DNA of 64,000 nt from Caballeronia temeraria. GTDB taxonomy: Bacteria > Pseudomonadota > Gammaproteobacteria > Burkholderiales > Burkholderiaceae. Made by a program: the position numbers and the translations under genes. Shown one piece after another: positions 49,743-58,656 of this stretch (within the stretch, counting starts at the first letter, position 1; every line of letters begins with the position of its first letter). The notes under the pieces were generated by a model. That model was not told the DNA's origin. It searched no databases and saw only the letters and a program-made list of their open reading frames with translations. The DNA lies in contig NZ_FCOI02000002.1 in assembly GCF_001544795.2 (NCBI RefSeq), forward strand, positions 372,001-436,000. Direction: 5' to 3'.

Positions 49743-49851
49743 ACGCACCAACACCGCAAGCACCCATAGAGACATTGCCGGAATCACAAGCAGGGCAGCG
49801 CACAAGTCCCTCATCAACCGTGCGCTGCTGCCATTCACCGCTACTAAGCAT
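49642..49851 (-). CDS. Small zinc-ribbon protein on the opposite strand, 69 aa
   Basis: MLSSGEWQQRTVDEGLVRCP leads into CPACDSGNVSMG and YVCESCAYEFQAVFALAGF: two C-x2-C knuckles of a zinc ribbon. GGAGG lies five bases before the ATG. It runs against its neighbours and overlaps the end of the 187-aa gene by 101 bases, which is why it is easy to miss. The paired CxxC and strong ribosome site support it; a chance frame is the alternative. Confidence 0.7.
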   Translation of the reverse strand: MLSSGEWQQRTVDEGLVRCPACDSGNVSMGACGVGAFTVYQEYVCESCAYEFQAVFALAGFSGSSVGGH

Positions 49852-49924
49852 GGCTGCCTCCGATTGTGTCCACCTGTAACCACCAAATGATAAGTATAGA
49901 AGGTGTATTGGTTGGGAGGTAAGC

Positions 49925-50173
49925 ATGAGCAACGTATCTATTGCTGATGTTGAACGTCGCCAAAGCCTGCTGGAGCTACGTGATGAGATCAAAGGTTTAA
50001 AAGAGATCATCATCGAGCTTAGTGAGGTGGTTGCCGTGCAAAGCGCACGTATCGAAGATATGTCCCGCGAGATTGCTGAACTGCGTACTTTCCGCAGTAA
50101 CGCTGTCTATGTCGTGGTCATCGCATTGGGTACAGTTGCTTGGTATCTGTTCCAGAAGTTCATCATCAAGTAA
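49925..50173 (+). CDS. Coiled-coil tail-anchored membrane protein, 82 aa (XhlA/holin-like)
   Basis: Residues 10-58 are a coiled coil (LLELRDEIKGLKEIIIELSE, QSARIEDMSREIAEL) and residues 61-80 a membrane helix (AVYVVVIALGTVAWYLFQKF). This resembles XhlA-type lysis accessory proteins. GGGAGG lies before the ATG. No endolysin is adjacent, so the lysis role is a guess from topology. Confidence 0.82.
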   Translation: MSNVSIADVERRQSLLELRDEIKGLKEIIIELSEVVAVQSARIEDMSREIAELRTFRSNAVYVVVIALGTVAWYLFQKFIIK

Positions 50174-50178
50174 GCACC

Positions 50179-50206
50179 AAGGCTCCCACAACGGGGGCCT
50201 TTTTCG
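50179..50206 (+). terminator. Terminator after the 82-aa gene
   Basis: AAGGCTCCC-ACAAC-GGGGGCC followed by TTTTT; imperfect stem with T run, 5 bp after the stop. Confidence 0.8.
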
Positions 50207-50264
50207 TTAGGTGATTTGGCTAGCGCAAGGCTATATCCTCTGGCTCCTATAGCAAGGAGTCCAT

Positions 50265-50687
50265 ATGAAAGTAACCGCACAGCCCGTACCGATGGTCGAA
50301 CGCATGACGTTCCTCCCCAAGGTCTTCGGCCTCAAGCTAATGATGAAAGCGGAAGCAATGCTCTACCACACGGCAGAAGAGCTTGCAGCAGACAGCTACA
50401 AGGGCGGGTACTGGGAGTACATGAAGCTCAGTACTAGGGGAGGCTACGCAGCACCAGTCAACCCCGCACGTATGCGGCTACAAGTAGCAGGCAACGGGTA
50501 CGAAGGGGAAGTAAGCGCAGACGCAGCCGGCGTCATCATCACGCTGTTTGTACTCAGCAACTTGATGTTTGAGACGAGCGGGAAGGACGAAGCACTTACG
50601 CAGATGCTTATACGGAACTGGGAGCAGCTACGCGAGTATGCAGCAACGCACACGGAGGCACGAGAAATATACAGAGCCATCGACTAA
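50265..50687 (+). CDS. ArdB/KlcA family antirestriction protein
   Basis: 140 residues. The start, VTAQPVPMVERMTFLPKVFG, and the core SYKGGYWEYMKLSTRGGYAA with PV after it match the KlcA/ArdB family, which blocks type I restriction by an unclear route. AGGAG lies before the ATG. On a phage such a protein helps entry or rescue in a host with restriction systems. Bounded by terminators on both sides as part of a small accessory block. Confidence 0.93.
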   Translation: MKVTAQPVPMVERMTFLPKVFGLKLMMKAEAMLYHTAEELAADSYKGGYWEYMKLSTRGGYAAPVNPARMRLQVAGNGYEGEVSADAAGVIITLFVLSNLMFETSGKDEALTQMLIRNWEQLREYAATHTEAREIYRAID

Positions 50688-50750
50688 TGTCTTGATTTCA
50701 GTTGGCTCTTATGTAATCTCAAGACACAGATAAACGCAAGGGGTGACGAG

Positions 50751-51068
50751 ATGCAAACAGCAACAAGCAATAACTGGTGGAGGGAAGCACTAGAAACAGC
50801 AGCGATATACGCGCTTGCTATCTATGTGTTCACCGGCTTCTGCGTGATCTACATGATCTTCACCGAACCAGTACGCAGCACTAGCGACTACTGGGTCATT
50901 GGTCTAGTTGGTGCTCCGGTAGGTCTCTACTTTGGTTGGATGGCGATCATCCGACCGTTGCTGATCGCGCTAGCTGCTGCGTTTGTCATATTCCTGCGCT
51001 GCTTGCCGCTGATCATTGCAGGCTTCCTGCTTGGTGTTGGCTACTTCCTAGCAATGCGCATCCTCTAA
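50751..51068 (+). CDS. Three-helix membrane protein, 105 aa, holin candidate
   Basis: Short polar N-terminus (MQTATSNNWWREALETAAIY) and three hydrophobic segments at about 17-37, 48-66 and 70-104. Size and topology fit a holin or another small membrane effector, and it lies just before the terminase genes. No family motif, no endolysin next to it. Confidence 0.8.
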   Translation: MQTATSNNWWREALETAAIYALAIYVFTGFCVIYMIFTEPVRSTSDYWVIGLVGAPVGLYFGWMAIIRPLLIALAAAFVIFLRCLPLIIAGFLLGVGYFLAMRIL

Positions 51069-51091
51069 GTACCCCAGTAGTACTCTCGTTT

Positions 51092-51117
51092 GGCTCCCGC
51101 AATGGGAGCCTTTTTTT
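51092..51117 (+). terminator. Terminator before the virion module
   Basis: GGCTCCC-GCAAT-GGGAGCC followed by eight T. Separates accessory genes from the terminase-led module. Confidence 0.93.
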
Positions 51118-51136
51118 CATCTGTCGTTCTCGCTAG

Positions 51137-51143
51137 CTAAATA
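51137..51143 (+). promoter_or_regulatory. Phage CTAAATA box before the terminase genes
   Basis: CTAAATAGAAATAC, directly after the terminator and 55 bp before ATG 51198; AGAAAT after the box also occurs at 47829. Confidence 0.7.
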
Positions 51144-51197
51144 GAAATACTAAAAGCCACTTGACCTACCCGCGGGCGGTCATAGCGAGGACACTAG

Positions 51198-51662
51198 ATG
51201 AGCAATACGAAAGCTCCCACAAACGCATTCACTCCGCAGAACCAACCCACACCGGGCAACACACGCGGCAAATCTGCAAAGACACGTTCCCTAGCAGCGC
51301 TTAAAGCGGTGACAGGCAAGAGCGAAGACGACCTCTACGAATACATCGTAGATCAGGCGTTCCACAACAGCGACAAGGACATGATGGAACTGTTCTTGAA
51401 GACTGCTGTACCCACTACACGCAGCAAACTCCCCAATACAACCTTCCAGTACGACAGAAGCCTGCCATACCACGAGAAGTGCGAGTTGATCATTGAAGCC
51501 GTCTCCAAAGGCGAACTAAGCCCGGACGAAGGCAGCGAGATTATCAATCAGATCAAGAGCACGGCAGCGGTGTACGAGCAATCCGAGCTAGTAGCACGCA
51601 TCGAGCAGTTGGAAGCATACGCATTAGCGCGACAAACTAAGCCAGCAGGTGACAATGAATAA
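51198..51662 (+). CDS. Putative terminase small subunit, 154 aa
   Basis: First gene of the virion module and directly before the large subunit, overlapping it. The N-terminus (NQPTPGNTRGKSAKTRSLAA) is a DUF5681-like basic segment that binds DNA in related proteins, then SEDDLYEYIVDQAFHNSDKD, and a C-terminal coiled coil (YEQSELVARIEQLEAYALAR). Assignment rests on position and layout, since small subunits diverge widely. Confidence 0.78.
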   Translation: MSNTKAPTNAFTPQNQPTPGNTRGKSAKTRSLAALKAVTGKSEDDLYEYIVDQAFHNSDKDMMELFLKTAVPTTRSKLPNTTFQYDRSLPYHEKCELIIEAVSKGELSPDEGSEIINQIKSTAAVYEQSELVARIEQLEAYALARQTKPAGDNE

Positions 51663-53106
51663 GGCGCTATTGAAGCGTCTTGAAGTCATTGAACAAACCC
51701 ACAAAGATTTAGACGCAGTAGACAAACCACGCCTGTTTCGCATTGGCGTGTTCGAAGCATCCCGCAAGGGCAAGCTGAAATACGTAATCGACGCCTTCGG
51801 AAACAAGCTAGAAGGGATGGACTACGACGCCGGTATCACTATCACAGAGAACTTCATGCCTCTGTTTGATAAGAAATACCGTTTCGTATCCATGCGTGGT
51901 GGACGTGCAGGTATGAAGACAGACACAACAGGCTTGGTCCTGCTGCTTATGTCTTACTACACACCACTCCGTATTCTCTGCTTCCGGGAAGTGCAGAACA
52001 GTATCAAGCAGTCGGTATATGCCACGTTGAAGAAGATGATCGAGAAGCTTGGCTTAGAAAGCTTCTTCGAAGACTCAACCGAGAACGAGATCAGAGGCAA
52101 GAACGGCTCTATCTTCATGTTCAAGGGCTTGCGAGATCAAACAGTAGAAAACGTCAAGTCATTCTCAGACGTAGATGTATGTTGGGGCGAAGAAGCAAGG
52201 GCATTAACAGAACGAAGCCTGCAAGTGCTTATCCCTACGGTAGTCCGTAATGAAGGCGCACGCTTCTTCTTTACATGGAACCCACAACAGGACAGCGACG
52301 CAGTCTATCAACGCTACGTGCTCAACAAGAGCGACCGCGTATGCGATATCTGGGTGAATTTCCAGCACAACCCTTGGTTCATCGACGCAATTGATGAAGA
52401 ACGCCAAGAGGATAAGAACCGCTTACCTGTCGAACAGTATGAGTGGATATGGGAAGGCAAGGTACTGCCAGCATTGGTTGGTTCCGTGTATTTCAACGAA
52501 GTATCACTAGCAGTCGAACAGAACCGCATCACACGCGTATCCGTTGACCCACTGAAAGCCGTGCATCAGGTATGGGACTTGGGTATGGCCGACAACACGG
52601 CAATTATCCTCGTCCAAACACACCTGAGTGAAGTCCGCATTGTTGGCTATATCGAGAACCGTGGCAAGAACATAGCTTGGTACAACGAGCAAATCAGAGA
52701 GTGGGGAAGACAGAACCACGTAACAAGCTGGGGTACTGCATATCTCCCACACGATGGCGCCCATAGAGATATGTCTGGCAACACGCCAGAGCATTACATG
52801 AAGGCGTTTGGTTGGAAGACAGCGATCATGCCACCAAGCAACCCAGACGTGGGTATTCGTGCAGCACGCATGATGTTCCCGAACGTATGGATTGACCGTG
52901 ACTGCGGCAAGCTAATTGAGTGCTTGAAGCGATATCGATACAAAGAAAATCCGGACGGCAGTCTTAGCACTGTAGTCCACGACATATTCTCACACGGTGC
53001 AGATGCATTCAGATATCTGGCATTAGAACGAGAAAAACTGACCGACACACAAAAGCAAAAGTACACCGGTCAACCATTGCGCCGTAATCATACGGTCTTT
53101 AGATAA
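51655..53106 (+). CDS. terL: Terminase large subunit
   Basis: DNA packaging motor and nuclease. 483 residues from ATG 51655, of the PBSX/Sf6 type. The ATPase has a deviant Walker A (SMRGGRAGMKTDTTG), Walker B with catalytic Glu in SDVDVCWGEEARALTERS and a motif III region FFTWNPQQDSDAV. The nuclease part shows acidic residues in HQVWDLGMADNTAIILV and near the end VVHDIFSHGADAFRYLA. Overlaps the small subunit by 8 bases. Confidence 0.95.
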   Translation: MNKALLKRLEVIEQTHKDLDAVDKPRLFRIGVFEASRKGKLKYVIDAFGNKLEGMDYDAGITITENFMPLFDKKYRFVSMRGGRAGMKTDTTGLVLLLMSYYTPLRILCFREVQNSIKQSVYATLKKMIEKLGLESFFEDSTENEIRGKNGSIFMFKGLRDQTVENVKSFSDVDVCWGEEARALTERSLQVLIPTVVRNEGARFFFTWNPQQDSDAVYQRYVLNKSDRVCDIWVNFQHNPWFIDAIDEERQEDKNRLPVEQYEWIWEGKVLPALVGSVYFNEVSLAVEQNRITRVSVDPLKAVHQVWDLGMADNTAIILVQTHLSEVRIVGYIENRGKNIAWYNEQIREWGRQNHVTSWGTAYLPHDGAHRDMSGNTPEHYMKAFGWKTAIMPPSNPDVGIRAARMMFPNVWIDRDCGKLIECLKRYRYKENPDGSLSTVVHDIFSHGADAFRYLALEREKLTDTQKQKYTGQPLRRNHTVFR

Positions 53107-53126
53107 TCAATAGGAATATAAATAAT

Positions 53127-54221
53127 ATGTCACCAGAAAATAATTCACCTACCAGTGAGCCAATTGGGAGCGCAACCCAAGAAAGCCAAGGCGGTAATGT
53201 TGGCGGTGCCCTTAGCGAGAATGACTTTATCCGCTATTTCAACGAGAAGCACGGTGCAGCTAAAACAGAAGCACCAGTAGAAAAGGCAACAGAGACGGCA
53301 GAAACAAATGCTGACCTAGATGCTGATATCGTTGACATTAGTGAAAGTGATGACGAAGCAACGGAAGCAGACACAGCAGAGCTTGACAGCGATTCTAACG
53401 ATACCAACGAAAGCGAACCTGATGAAACCGACGTTGACCCAGAACTCACTATTCAGGTAGATGGAAAAGAAGAAAAAGTTAAGCAATCTGAGTTGATCAA
53501 ACGAGCGCAAAAGGCGACCTCGGCTGATAAGAAGTTTCAAGCTGCTTCTGAAATGCGCAAAGAAGCGGAAGAGATCAAGTCCACTTACACAAGGGACCGA
53601 GATACATTGAAAAGCTTGGCAGCACAATATCAGAATTTTATTGAGCAAGCGTACAAGATAGAACCTCCAACGATGGAACTGCTTGACACTAATCCCGCTG
53701 AATACATTAGGCAGGAAAAGATGTTCCAAGCAAAACAGCAAGAGATCTATCAAGCTAAACTCCTTCAGGAACAGATTCGTTCACAAGAAGAAACTGAACG
53801 TAAGATGGCCTCTGAGAAACATCTCAAAGAACAACAACGTATTGTTTTCGAGAAGTTTCCACAGTGGAAGAATCCTGAGAAGGCACAACACGACGCAAAA
53901 CGTATTGAATCATTCTTGGACGCAACAGGATTCAGTAAGGACGAACAAGCAGGGCTGAATGATGCCCGTATGCTTGAAGTCGTGCATAAGGCTGCTTTGT
54001 ACGATGCAGCTATGAAAGCTAAAGACCAGAAGAAGGCAAAGCCTACAACTGGCAAAACTTTGACATCGGGCGTATCACAAGCTGCTGATCCTCTCTTCCA
54101 GAAGAGACAGGCGCAGACACAGAACGCACGTCAAACGAAGGCGCTTCAGGACAACTTTAAACGCGAACAATCAGAAGACGCGTTTATCGAAATGTTCAAG
54201 AACAAGATGCGCACTCGTTAA
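53127..54221 (+). CDS. Scaffold-like protein, 364 aa
   Basis: Lies between terminase and capsid genes. Residues 40-110 are strongly acidic and low in complexity (DADIVDISESDDEATEADTA), residues 150-270 a long charged helix (QQEIYQAKLLQEQIRSQEET), and the C-terminus is basic (ALQDNFKREQSED...NKMRTR). This layout fits a capsid scaffold. TATAAATA at 53117 ends 3 bp before the ATG, too close to act as its promoter with AGGA as ribosome site. Confidence 0.85.
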   Translation: MSPENNSPTSEPIGSATQESQGGNVGGALSENDFIRYFNEKHGAAKTEAPVEKATETAETNADLDADIVDISESDDEATEADTAELDSDSNDTNESEPDETDVDPELTIQVDGKEEKVKQSELIKRAQKATSADKKFQAASEMRKEAEEIKSTYTRDRDTLKSLAAQYQNFIEQAYKIEPPTMELLDTNPAEYIRQEKMFQAKQQEIYQAKLLQEQIRSQEETERKMASEKHLKEQQRIVFEKFPQWKNPEKAQHDAKRIESFLDATGFSKDEQAGLNDARMLEVVHKAALYDAAMKAKDQKKAKPTTGKTLTSGVSQAADPLFQKRQAQTQNARQTKALQDNFKREQSEDAFIEMFKNKMRTR

Positions 54222-54250
54222 AACCATCAAGCCAATTATAAGGATAAGAA

Positions 54251-55219
54251 ATGGCTAACAACATCGTCACATCATACGACGCAAAGATTCACAACCGTGA
54301 AGACTTGGGCGATACAATTTGGAACATCGCTCCACACGACACATTCCTCTTGGACAATGCCAAGAAGACTTCAGCAAGTAACAACTTGCATGAATGGCTG
54401 CACGACTCACTGCCAACACCATCACTGACTAACGCAGTCGTTGAAGGTACAGACGCAGTAACCCAAGCACAGACAGCAGTTTCACGTATCGGTAACTATA
54501 CACAGAACCTGCAAAAAGTATTCGCAGTATCAGATGGTCAAAAGGCTTCCGACGAAGCTGGTCTGACAGAACTGGCACGTTTGACATACAACAACCAGAA
54601 GGCAATCAAGCTGGATGCAGAAGCTACATTGCTGGAACGTACATCAGGCGCAGTAGGCGACACAAGCACAGCACGCACAATGAAGGGCGTTGCAGGCTTT
54701 ATCGTCACTAACGCACTGTGCGGTACAGGTGGTTCCGTTGTTGCAGGCTCAGGCGCATCAACATTCACAAACCCAACAGTGACAGCCGGTACAGCACGTC
54801 CACTGACAGAAGCATTGCTTACCCAAGGTATGCAACAGTCTTTCGTTAAGGGCGGCAAGGTCACTACATTGCTCGTCTCCCCACTGGGTAAGATGACAGT
54901 GTCAGGCTTCAACGCTCGCGTTGCTAAGATGCAAAACGTGGCTGATGACTCAAAGGTCTACCACACAGCTATCGACGTTTATGATTCAGACTTCGGTCCA
55001 ATCAGCATCGTTCCAAGCATTGTTCTGGCACAAGTAAGCTCAACAAACGCATACGGTCTCGACCTGACAAAGTTTGCTGTTGCTGAAAAGCAGTCAATCG
55101 GCATGGAAAAGCTGGCACGTACTGGTACATACGACAAGTACATGATCAACTGGGAACTGACTCTTGAATCACGCGCTGAAGAAGCAAGCTTCGTCATTCG
55201 CGACCTGAGCGGTTATTAA
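54251..55219 (+). CDS. Major capsid protein
   Basis: 322 residues, directly after the scaffold gene and followed by a terminator, as expected for the most strongly made virion protein. Begins MANNIVTSYDAKIHNREDLG and resembles the SU10-type capsid proteins (DUF5309) with NIAPHDTFLLDNAKKTSASN and the C-terminal YMINWELTLESRAEEASFVI. The codon choice is very regular (many C-A ending codons), a sign of high expression. Confidence 0.9.
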   Translation: MANNIVTSYDAKIHNREDLGDTIWNIAPHDTFLLDNAKKTSASNNLHEWLHDSLPTPSLTNAVVEGTDAVTQAQTAVSRIGNYTQNLQKVFAVSDGQKASDEAGLTELARLTYNNQKAIKLDAEATLLERTSGAVGDTSTARTMKGVAGFIVTNALCGTGGSVVAGSGASTFTNPTVTAGTARPLTEALLTQGMQQSFVKGGKVTTLLVSPLGKMTVSGFNARVAKMQNVADDSKVYHTAIDVYDSDFGPISIVPSIVLAQVSSTNAYGLDLTKFAVAEKQSIGMEKLARTGTYDKYMINWELTLESRAEEASFVIRDLSGY

Positions 55220-55243
55220 TCTCTAGTAGGTTAGTACTATCAC

Positions 55244-55263
55244 AAAGGGGCTTCGGCCCCTTT
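55244..55263 (+). terminator. Terminator after the capsid gene
   Basis: AAAGGGGC-TTCG-GCCCCTTT with a UUCG loop. The short T run suggests partial read-through to the portal gene, which also has its own box. Confidence 0.9.
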
Positions 55264-55279
55264 CACCATTTCTAGCCAA

Positions 55280-55286
55280 CTAAATA
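55280..55286 (+). promoter_or_regulatory. Phage CTAAATA box before the portal gene
   Basis: CTAAATAACGG, 33 bp before ATG 55319, with GAAGGGAAG between. Confidence 0.7.
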
Positions 55287-55318
55287 ACGGGTAAACCTTA
55301 TAGAAGGGAAGCTCGTAA

Positions 55319-57859
55319 ATGGCGAAAAGAACAAAACAAAGCCCTCCGCAGATTATCGCAGAAGACACAGATCAAGAAGCCGTAAAGCAACAGCTAGAGA
55401 ACCAACTTAGAACGCTGCTGCCCGGCGTATTGCCAGAACAGGATGACCAACAAGGCATCCACGCATCAGTAGACCTCACAAGCAAAAGCAAGCGTAAGAC
55501 GGAAGAAGAAGTTCTTGCAGTCGTCAACCAGCTTGAAATGCGCGCGAAAGACCATGTCCGCAACAGGATCATGCACCGCGCAACAAAGACCCTTGAATAC
55601 TTCTACGCACAGCCAGAAGGCGACTTCAGTGTAAGTGGTGAAGGCCGCTCAGACTTCGTTGATAGCTCAGTTGCGGACACAGTGCGCTGGATCGAAACTG
55701 GTTTGGTAGACGCGTTCTGCGGCACTAACGACATTGTTGACTTTGTAGCTCGCAATTCGGCATCAGACCGGGCTGCTGAGATGACTAAGGCAATGGTCAA
55801 CTACGTATGGCAACAGAACGATGGTTACGAAGTAATGCGTGCATGGATCAATGACGCATTGCTCACACCCGGTGGCGTTATCAAGATCTTCTGGGAACCA
55901 GACGGCGAGACTAAGACTGAGTTGTATGAAGGCGTCTCAGACCTAGAGTATGCGGCAATCGCTCTCTCCGCAGAGATGGGTGAATGCATCATTGTTTCCC
56001 ACGACACATACCCAAATCCACAGCTTGAACAGTTGACCATGTTGCAACATGGCTTGGCTCTAGCAGGTGCGAACGCTTCCGGTATTCAGTCAGCACCAGT
56101 AGCGCCACAAGTGCAGCAACAAGCGCAAGCTGGCGTCGATCCAATGCAGGTAGCGCAGCAGACACAGATTGATCCACAACTGCCTGCGATCACGCAAACA
56201 CTGCATGACGTCAAGATTGCCATTCTGCCCGACCCAAAGCGAGGCAGCATCAAGATCATTAACGTGCCATTGGACGAGTTCTACGTCGATCCATCAGCAC
56301 GTCGCATCAAAGACGCAAAGTATGCAGCGCACGTCTCTAAGAAGACCATCTCAGAGCTTCGTGCAATGGGCTTCGATGATGACAAGCTAGACGATCTAAA
56401 CAGCACTGAAGACAACCCAGAGCTAACGGAACTGTATCTGGCACGTAACCGTATGGATCAAGCCAACGCATTCGACTTTGCTGTTGGTACTTACGACGAG
56501 TCATTGCGTGAAGTAGAAGTAGTAGAGGCTTATCTCTTGATGGACTATGACGGAGACGGCTTTGCAGAGTGGCGCAAGATTGTTAAGGCAGGCAACACAA
56601 TCCTTCTTAACGAACCATGCGACGGTAATCCATTCTGCGTAATGGTCAGCGTGCCTATTAGCCACACACTGTTTGGCTTGTCAGTGGGTGAGTTGGCAAT
56701 GAACGTGCAGAAGCAGAACACAAACTTGGTCCGCTCACTGATCGACAACGTCAGCTTTGGTGCTAACGCTGCTATCTGGTTTGACGAGAACAAAGTGGAT
56801 ATGACCTTTGTGCAAGACGTTGGCCCCGGTTCAATGGTGCCAGTAGACGGCGACGGTAACGAGTCAATTGGCGTGGTTCCAAGCAGCAGCGGTGACATTG
56901 CAGCAGTAGTGCAGTTGCTTGAGATGTTCGACACGATCAAGCAAGAACGTACAGGCGTCCAAAAGCTAACACGCGGTAACGATGCGGACGTTGTCAACGA
57001 GACTGCCACCGGCTACATGCAGATGACAGACCGTGCAGAGGAACGAGAGAAGCTAGTTGCTCGCCACTTTGCAGAGACAGGTGTTAAGCCTGCTGTGTTG
57101 CGTATCAAGCAGTTGCTTGCAGAGCATCCAGACCAAAAGCTGGAAATCCGCTTGAACGGTCAAACAATGGAAGCAGACCCACTCGACGCACGCGCAAACA
57201 TCGACCTTATCCCTCAAGTTGGTTTGGGAACAGGCGACAAGGGCCGTACATTGGCTTCATTGCAGCAAGTTATGGCACTGCAGATGCAAGCCATGCAGAT
57301 GCATACTGGAATGGTCGATTTGAACCTGATCTACAACACTGCTGAACGCATTGTTAAGGCTTTGGGTGTTTCCAACGTGGGCGAGTTCGTACACAAACCA
57401 CCTTCACCAATGCCACAAGTACCACCTCCACACGTATCGCCAGATATGCAGATGCAGATGCAATTGGAGACCGTAAAGGCACAAGCTAACCAACAGCAAC
57501 AAGAGCGTCAAGCTCAGTTGGATGCAATGCGTATTCAAGCGCAAGCAAAGACAGATAACGAGCAGCGTCACATGGACTTCCAGTACAAGATGCAATTGCT
57601 TGAGAAGCAGAAAGAGATTGAGCAGTTGAAGGCAATTCTGGCTATCTCTGCGCAACGTGAACAAGCAGCATTCCAAGCTGGTGTAAGCCCAGAAGCAGAG
57701 CAAGCAATGTTTAACGAGACATTCTCATCCACTGAAGAAGCGTACAAGTCTGCGCTTACTGGCATCAACATGCACATGAGTGGCGAGATGGACGATCTCA
57801 TTAACACTATTGCGCAAGCTCCAGACCCAACAGAGCCAGATGTAGGCCCACAACAATAA
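55319..57859 (+). CDS. Portal protein, P22-like, 846 aa
   Basis: Dodecameric ring through which DNA passes. Typical portal body: RNRIMHRATKTLEYFYAQPE, helix-rich wing, IINVPLDEFYVDPSARRIKD, and the long stem helix region with NFVRSL-like NLVRSLIDNVSFGANAAIWF. Residues 690-800 are a Gln/Met-rich coiled coil (PDMQMQMQLETVKAQANQQQ) like the barrel of P22 portal. Longer than the common portals, in line with the P22/podovirus group. Confidence 0.92.
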   Translation: MAKRTKQSPPQIIAEDTDQEAVKQQLENQLRTLLPGVLPEQDDQQGIHASVDLTSKSKRKTEEEVLAVVNQLEMRAKDHVRNRIMHRATKTLEYFYAQPEGDFSVSGEGRSDFVDSSVADTVRWIETGLVDAFCGTNDIVDFVARNSASDRAAEMTKAMVNYVWQQNDGYEVMRAWINDALLTPGGVIKIFWEPDGETKTELYEGVSDLEYAAIALSAEMGECIIVSHDTYPNPQLEQLTMLQHGLALAGANASGIQSAPVAPQVQQQAQAGVDPMQVAQQTQIDPQLPAITQTLHDVKIAILPDPKRGSIKIINVPLDEFYVDPSARRIKDAKYAAHVSKKTISELRAMGFDDDKLDDLNSTEDNPELTELYLARNRMDQANAFDFAVGTYDESLREVEVVEAYLLMDYDGDGFAEWRKIVKAGNTILLNEPCDGNPFCVMVSVPISHTLFGLSVGELAMNVQKQNTNLVRSLIDNVSFGANAAIWFDENKVDMTFVQDVGPGSMVPVDGDGNESIGVVPSSSGDIAAVVQLLEMFDTIKQERTGVQKLTRGNDADVVNETATGYMQMTDRAEEREKLVARHFAETGVKPAVLRIKQLLAEHPDQKLEIRLNGQTMEADPLDARANIDLIPQVGLGTGDKGRTLASLQQVMALQMQAMQMHTGMVDLNLIYNTAERIVKALGVSNVGEFVHKPPSPMPQVPPPHVSPDMQMQMQLETVKAQANQQQQERQAQLDAMRIQAQAKTDNEQRHMDFQYKMQLLEKQKEIEQLKAILAISAQREQAAFQAGVSPEAEQAMFNETFSSTEEAYKSALTGINMHMSGEMDDLINTIAQAPDPTEPDVGPQQ

Positions 57860-57868
57860 GGAATAAGA

Positions 57869-58156
57869 ATGTCAAATGTTAATTTTGCCCCTGACGGCAT
57901 CCTAGACACAGCAATTTACACTGGCGAGGAAGCTCGCCAATTGCTTAACAACCCAACTCTGCTTAAGGCGCTTGACGAGATTGAGCAGACAGCAACAAAC
58001 GAGATGGTTGAAGCTCTTAACCCAGATGTACGCGAACAGAAGTGGCATTTGACCCGCGCAGTACGTGAGTTGAAGAAGAAGTTGCTTGCTATTCAAAACG
58101 CAGGCACAGCAGCAGAAACAATCAAGAGCAAGCGAGCAAAGAATGGACAGAAGTAA
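57869..58156 (+). CDS. Hypothetical phage protein, 95 aa
   Basis: Starts MSNVNFAPDGILDTAIYTGE. Helical, with LLNNPTLLKALDEIEQTATN and a basic helix LTRAVRELKKKLLAIQNAG. Lies 9 bp after the portal gene and overlaps the next gene by 14 bases. Small helical genes at this place are often neck or ejection helpers; function not known. Confidence 0.82.
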   Translation: MSNVNFAPDGILDTAIYTGEEARQLLNNPTLLKALDEIEQTATNEMVEALNPDVREQKWHLTRAVRELKKKLLAIQNAGTAAETIKSKRAKNGQK

Positions 58157-58460
58157 AACTGATATTGCAGTCACTAAGGACGTATCAGGTTATACCCTGT
58201 TCGTAAAGCAAGAGACAGACGTTACCAAAGAGCTTGAGGAAGCAAAAGCTATCCGCGCAGAGATTGGTGGACAGAACACATACGGCAAAAGCCTGCGTCA
58301 CCTTGCACATTTTCCTCCATCAGCGATTACGGCTTATCTGCACGCCTACAACGTCACAGTTGCAGAGTTTGAAGCGGACAAGCGTCTTCATGTTATGCGC
58401 ATGATGGCAGACCCAAACCTGCAAGCCTTTGTGATCAACCCATACTTCACAAAGAAGTAA
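58143..58460 (+). CDS. Hypothetical phage protein, 105 aa
   Basis: Start taken as ATG 58143 (MDRSKTDIAVTKDVSGYTLF), inside the end of the previous gene. Contains TDVTKELEEAKAIRAEIGGQ and SLRHLAHFPPSAITAYLHAY, then a basic end. Not recognised. Part of the tightly packed neck region. Confidence 0.82.
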   Translation: MDRSKTDIAVTKDVSGYTLFVKQETDVTKELEEAKAIRAEIGGQNTYGKSLRHLAHFPPSAITAYLHAYNVTVAEFEADKRLHVMRMMADPNLQAFVINPYFTKK

Positions 58461-58462
58461 GC

Positions 58463-58642
58463 GTGGATAACAAGATGCAAGAGTACACGGAGATTAACGA
58501 GCACGTGATCGAGTTCGTTACTCCGGATGGTGTTCATGTATTGGCCGACACACGTATCTCGTTGGAAGGTATCAAAGCCTTACGCGCATCGCTGAAAGCC
58601 AAGCGCGAAAAGTACGGAAAAGCTATCAAAACAAAACAATAA
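58463..58642 (+). CDS. Small phage protein, 59 aa
   Basis: Starts GTG 58463 or ATG 58475 (MQEYTEINEHVIEFVTPDGV). Strand pair, then a basic helix LEGIKALRASLKAKREKYGK. Two base pairs after the previous stop and followed by AAGAAGGTGAG and the adaptor gene, so it fills the gap in frame-consistent fashion. Unknown function. Confidence 0.78.
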   Translation: MDNKMQEYTEINEHVIEFVTPDGVHVLADTRISLEGIKALRASLKAKREKYGKAIKTKQ

Positions 58643-58656
58643 TAAGAAGGTGAGTA

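Noticed and set aside
53117-53124. TATAAATA directly before the scaffold gene as its promoter
   Set aside because: The box ends 3 bp before the ATG, leaving no room for a 5' leader with a ribosome site; the AGGA used lies upstream of the box.
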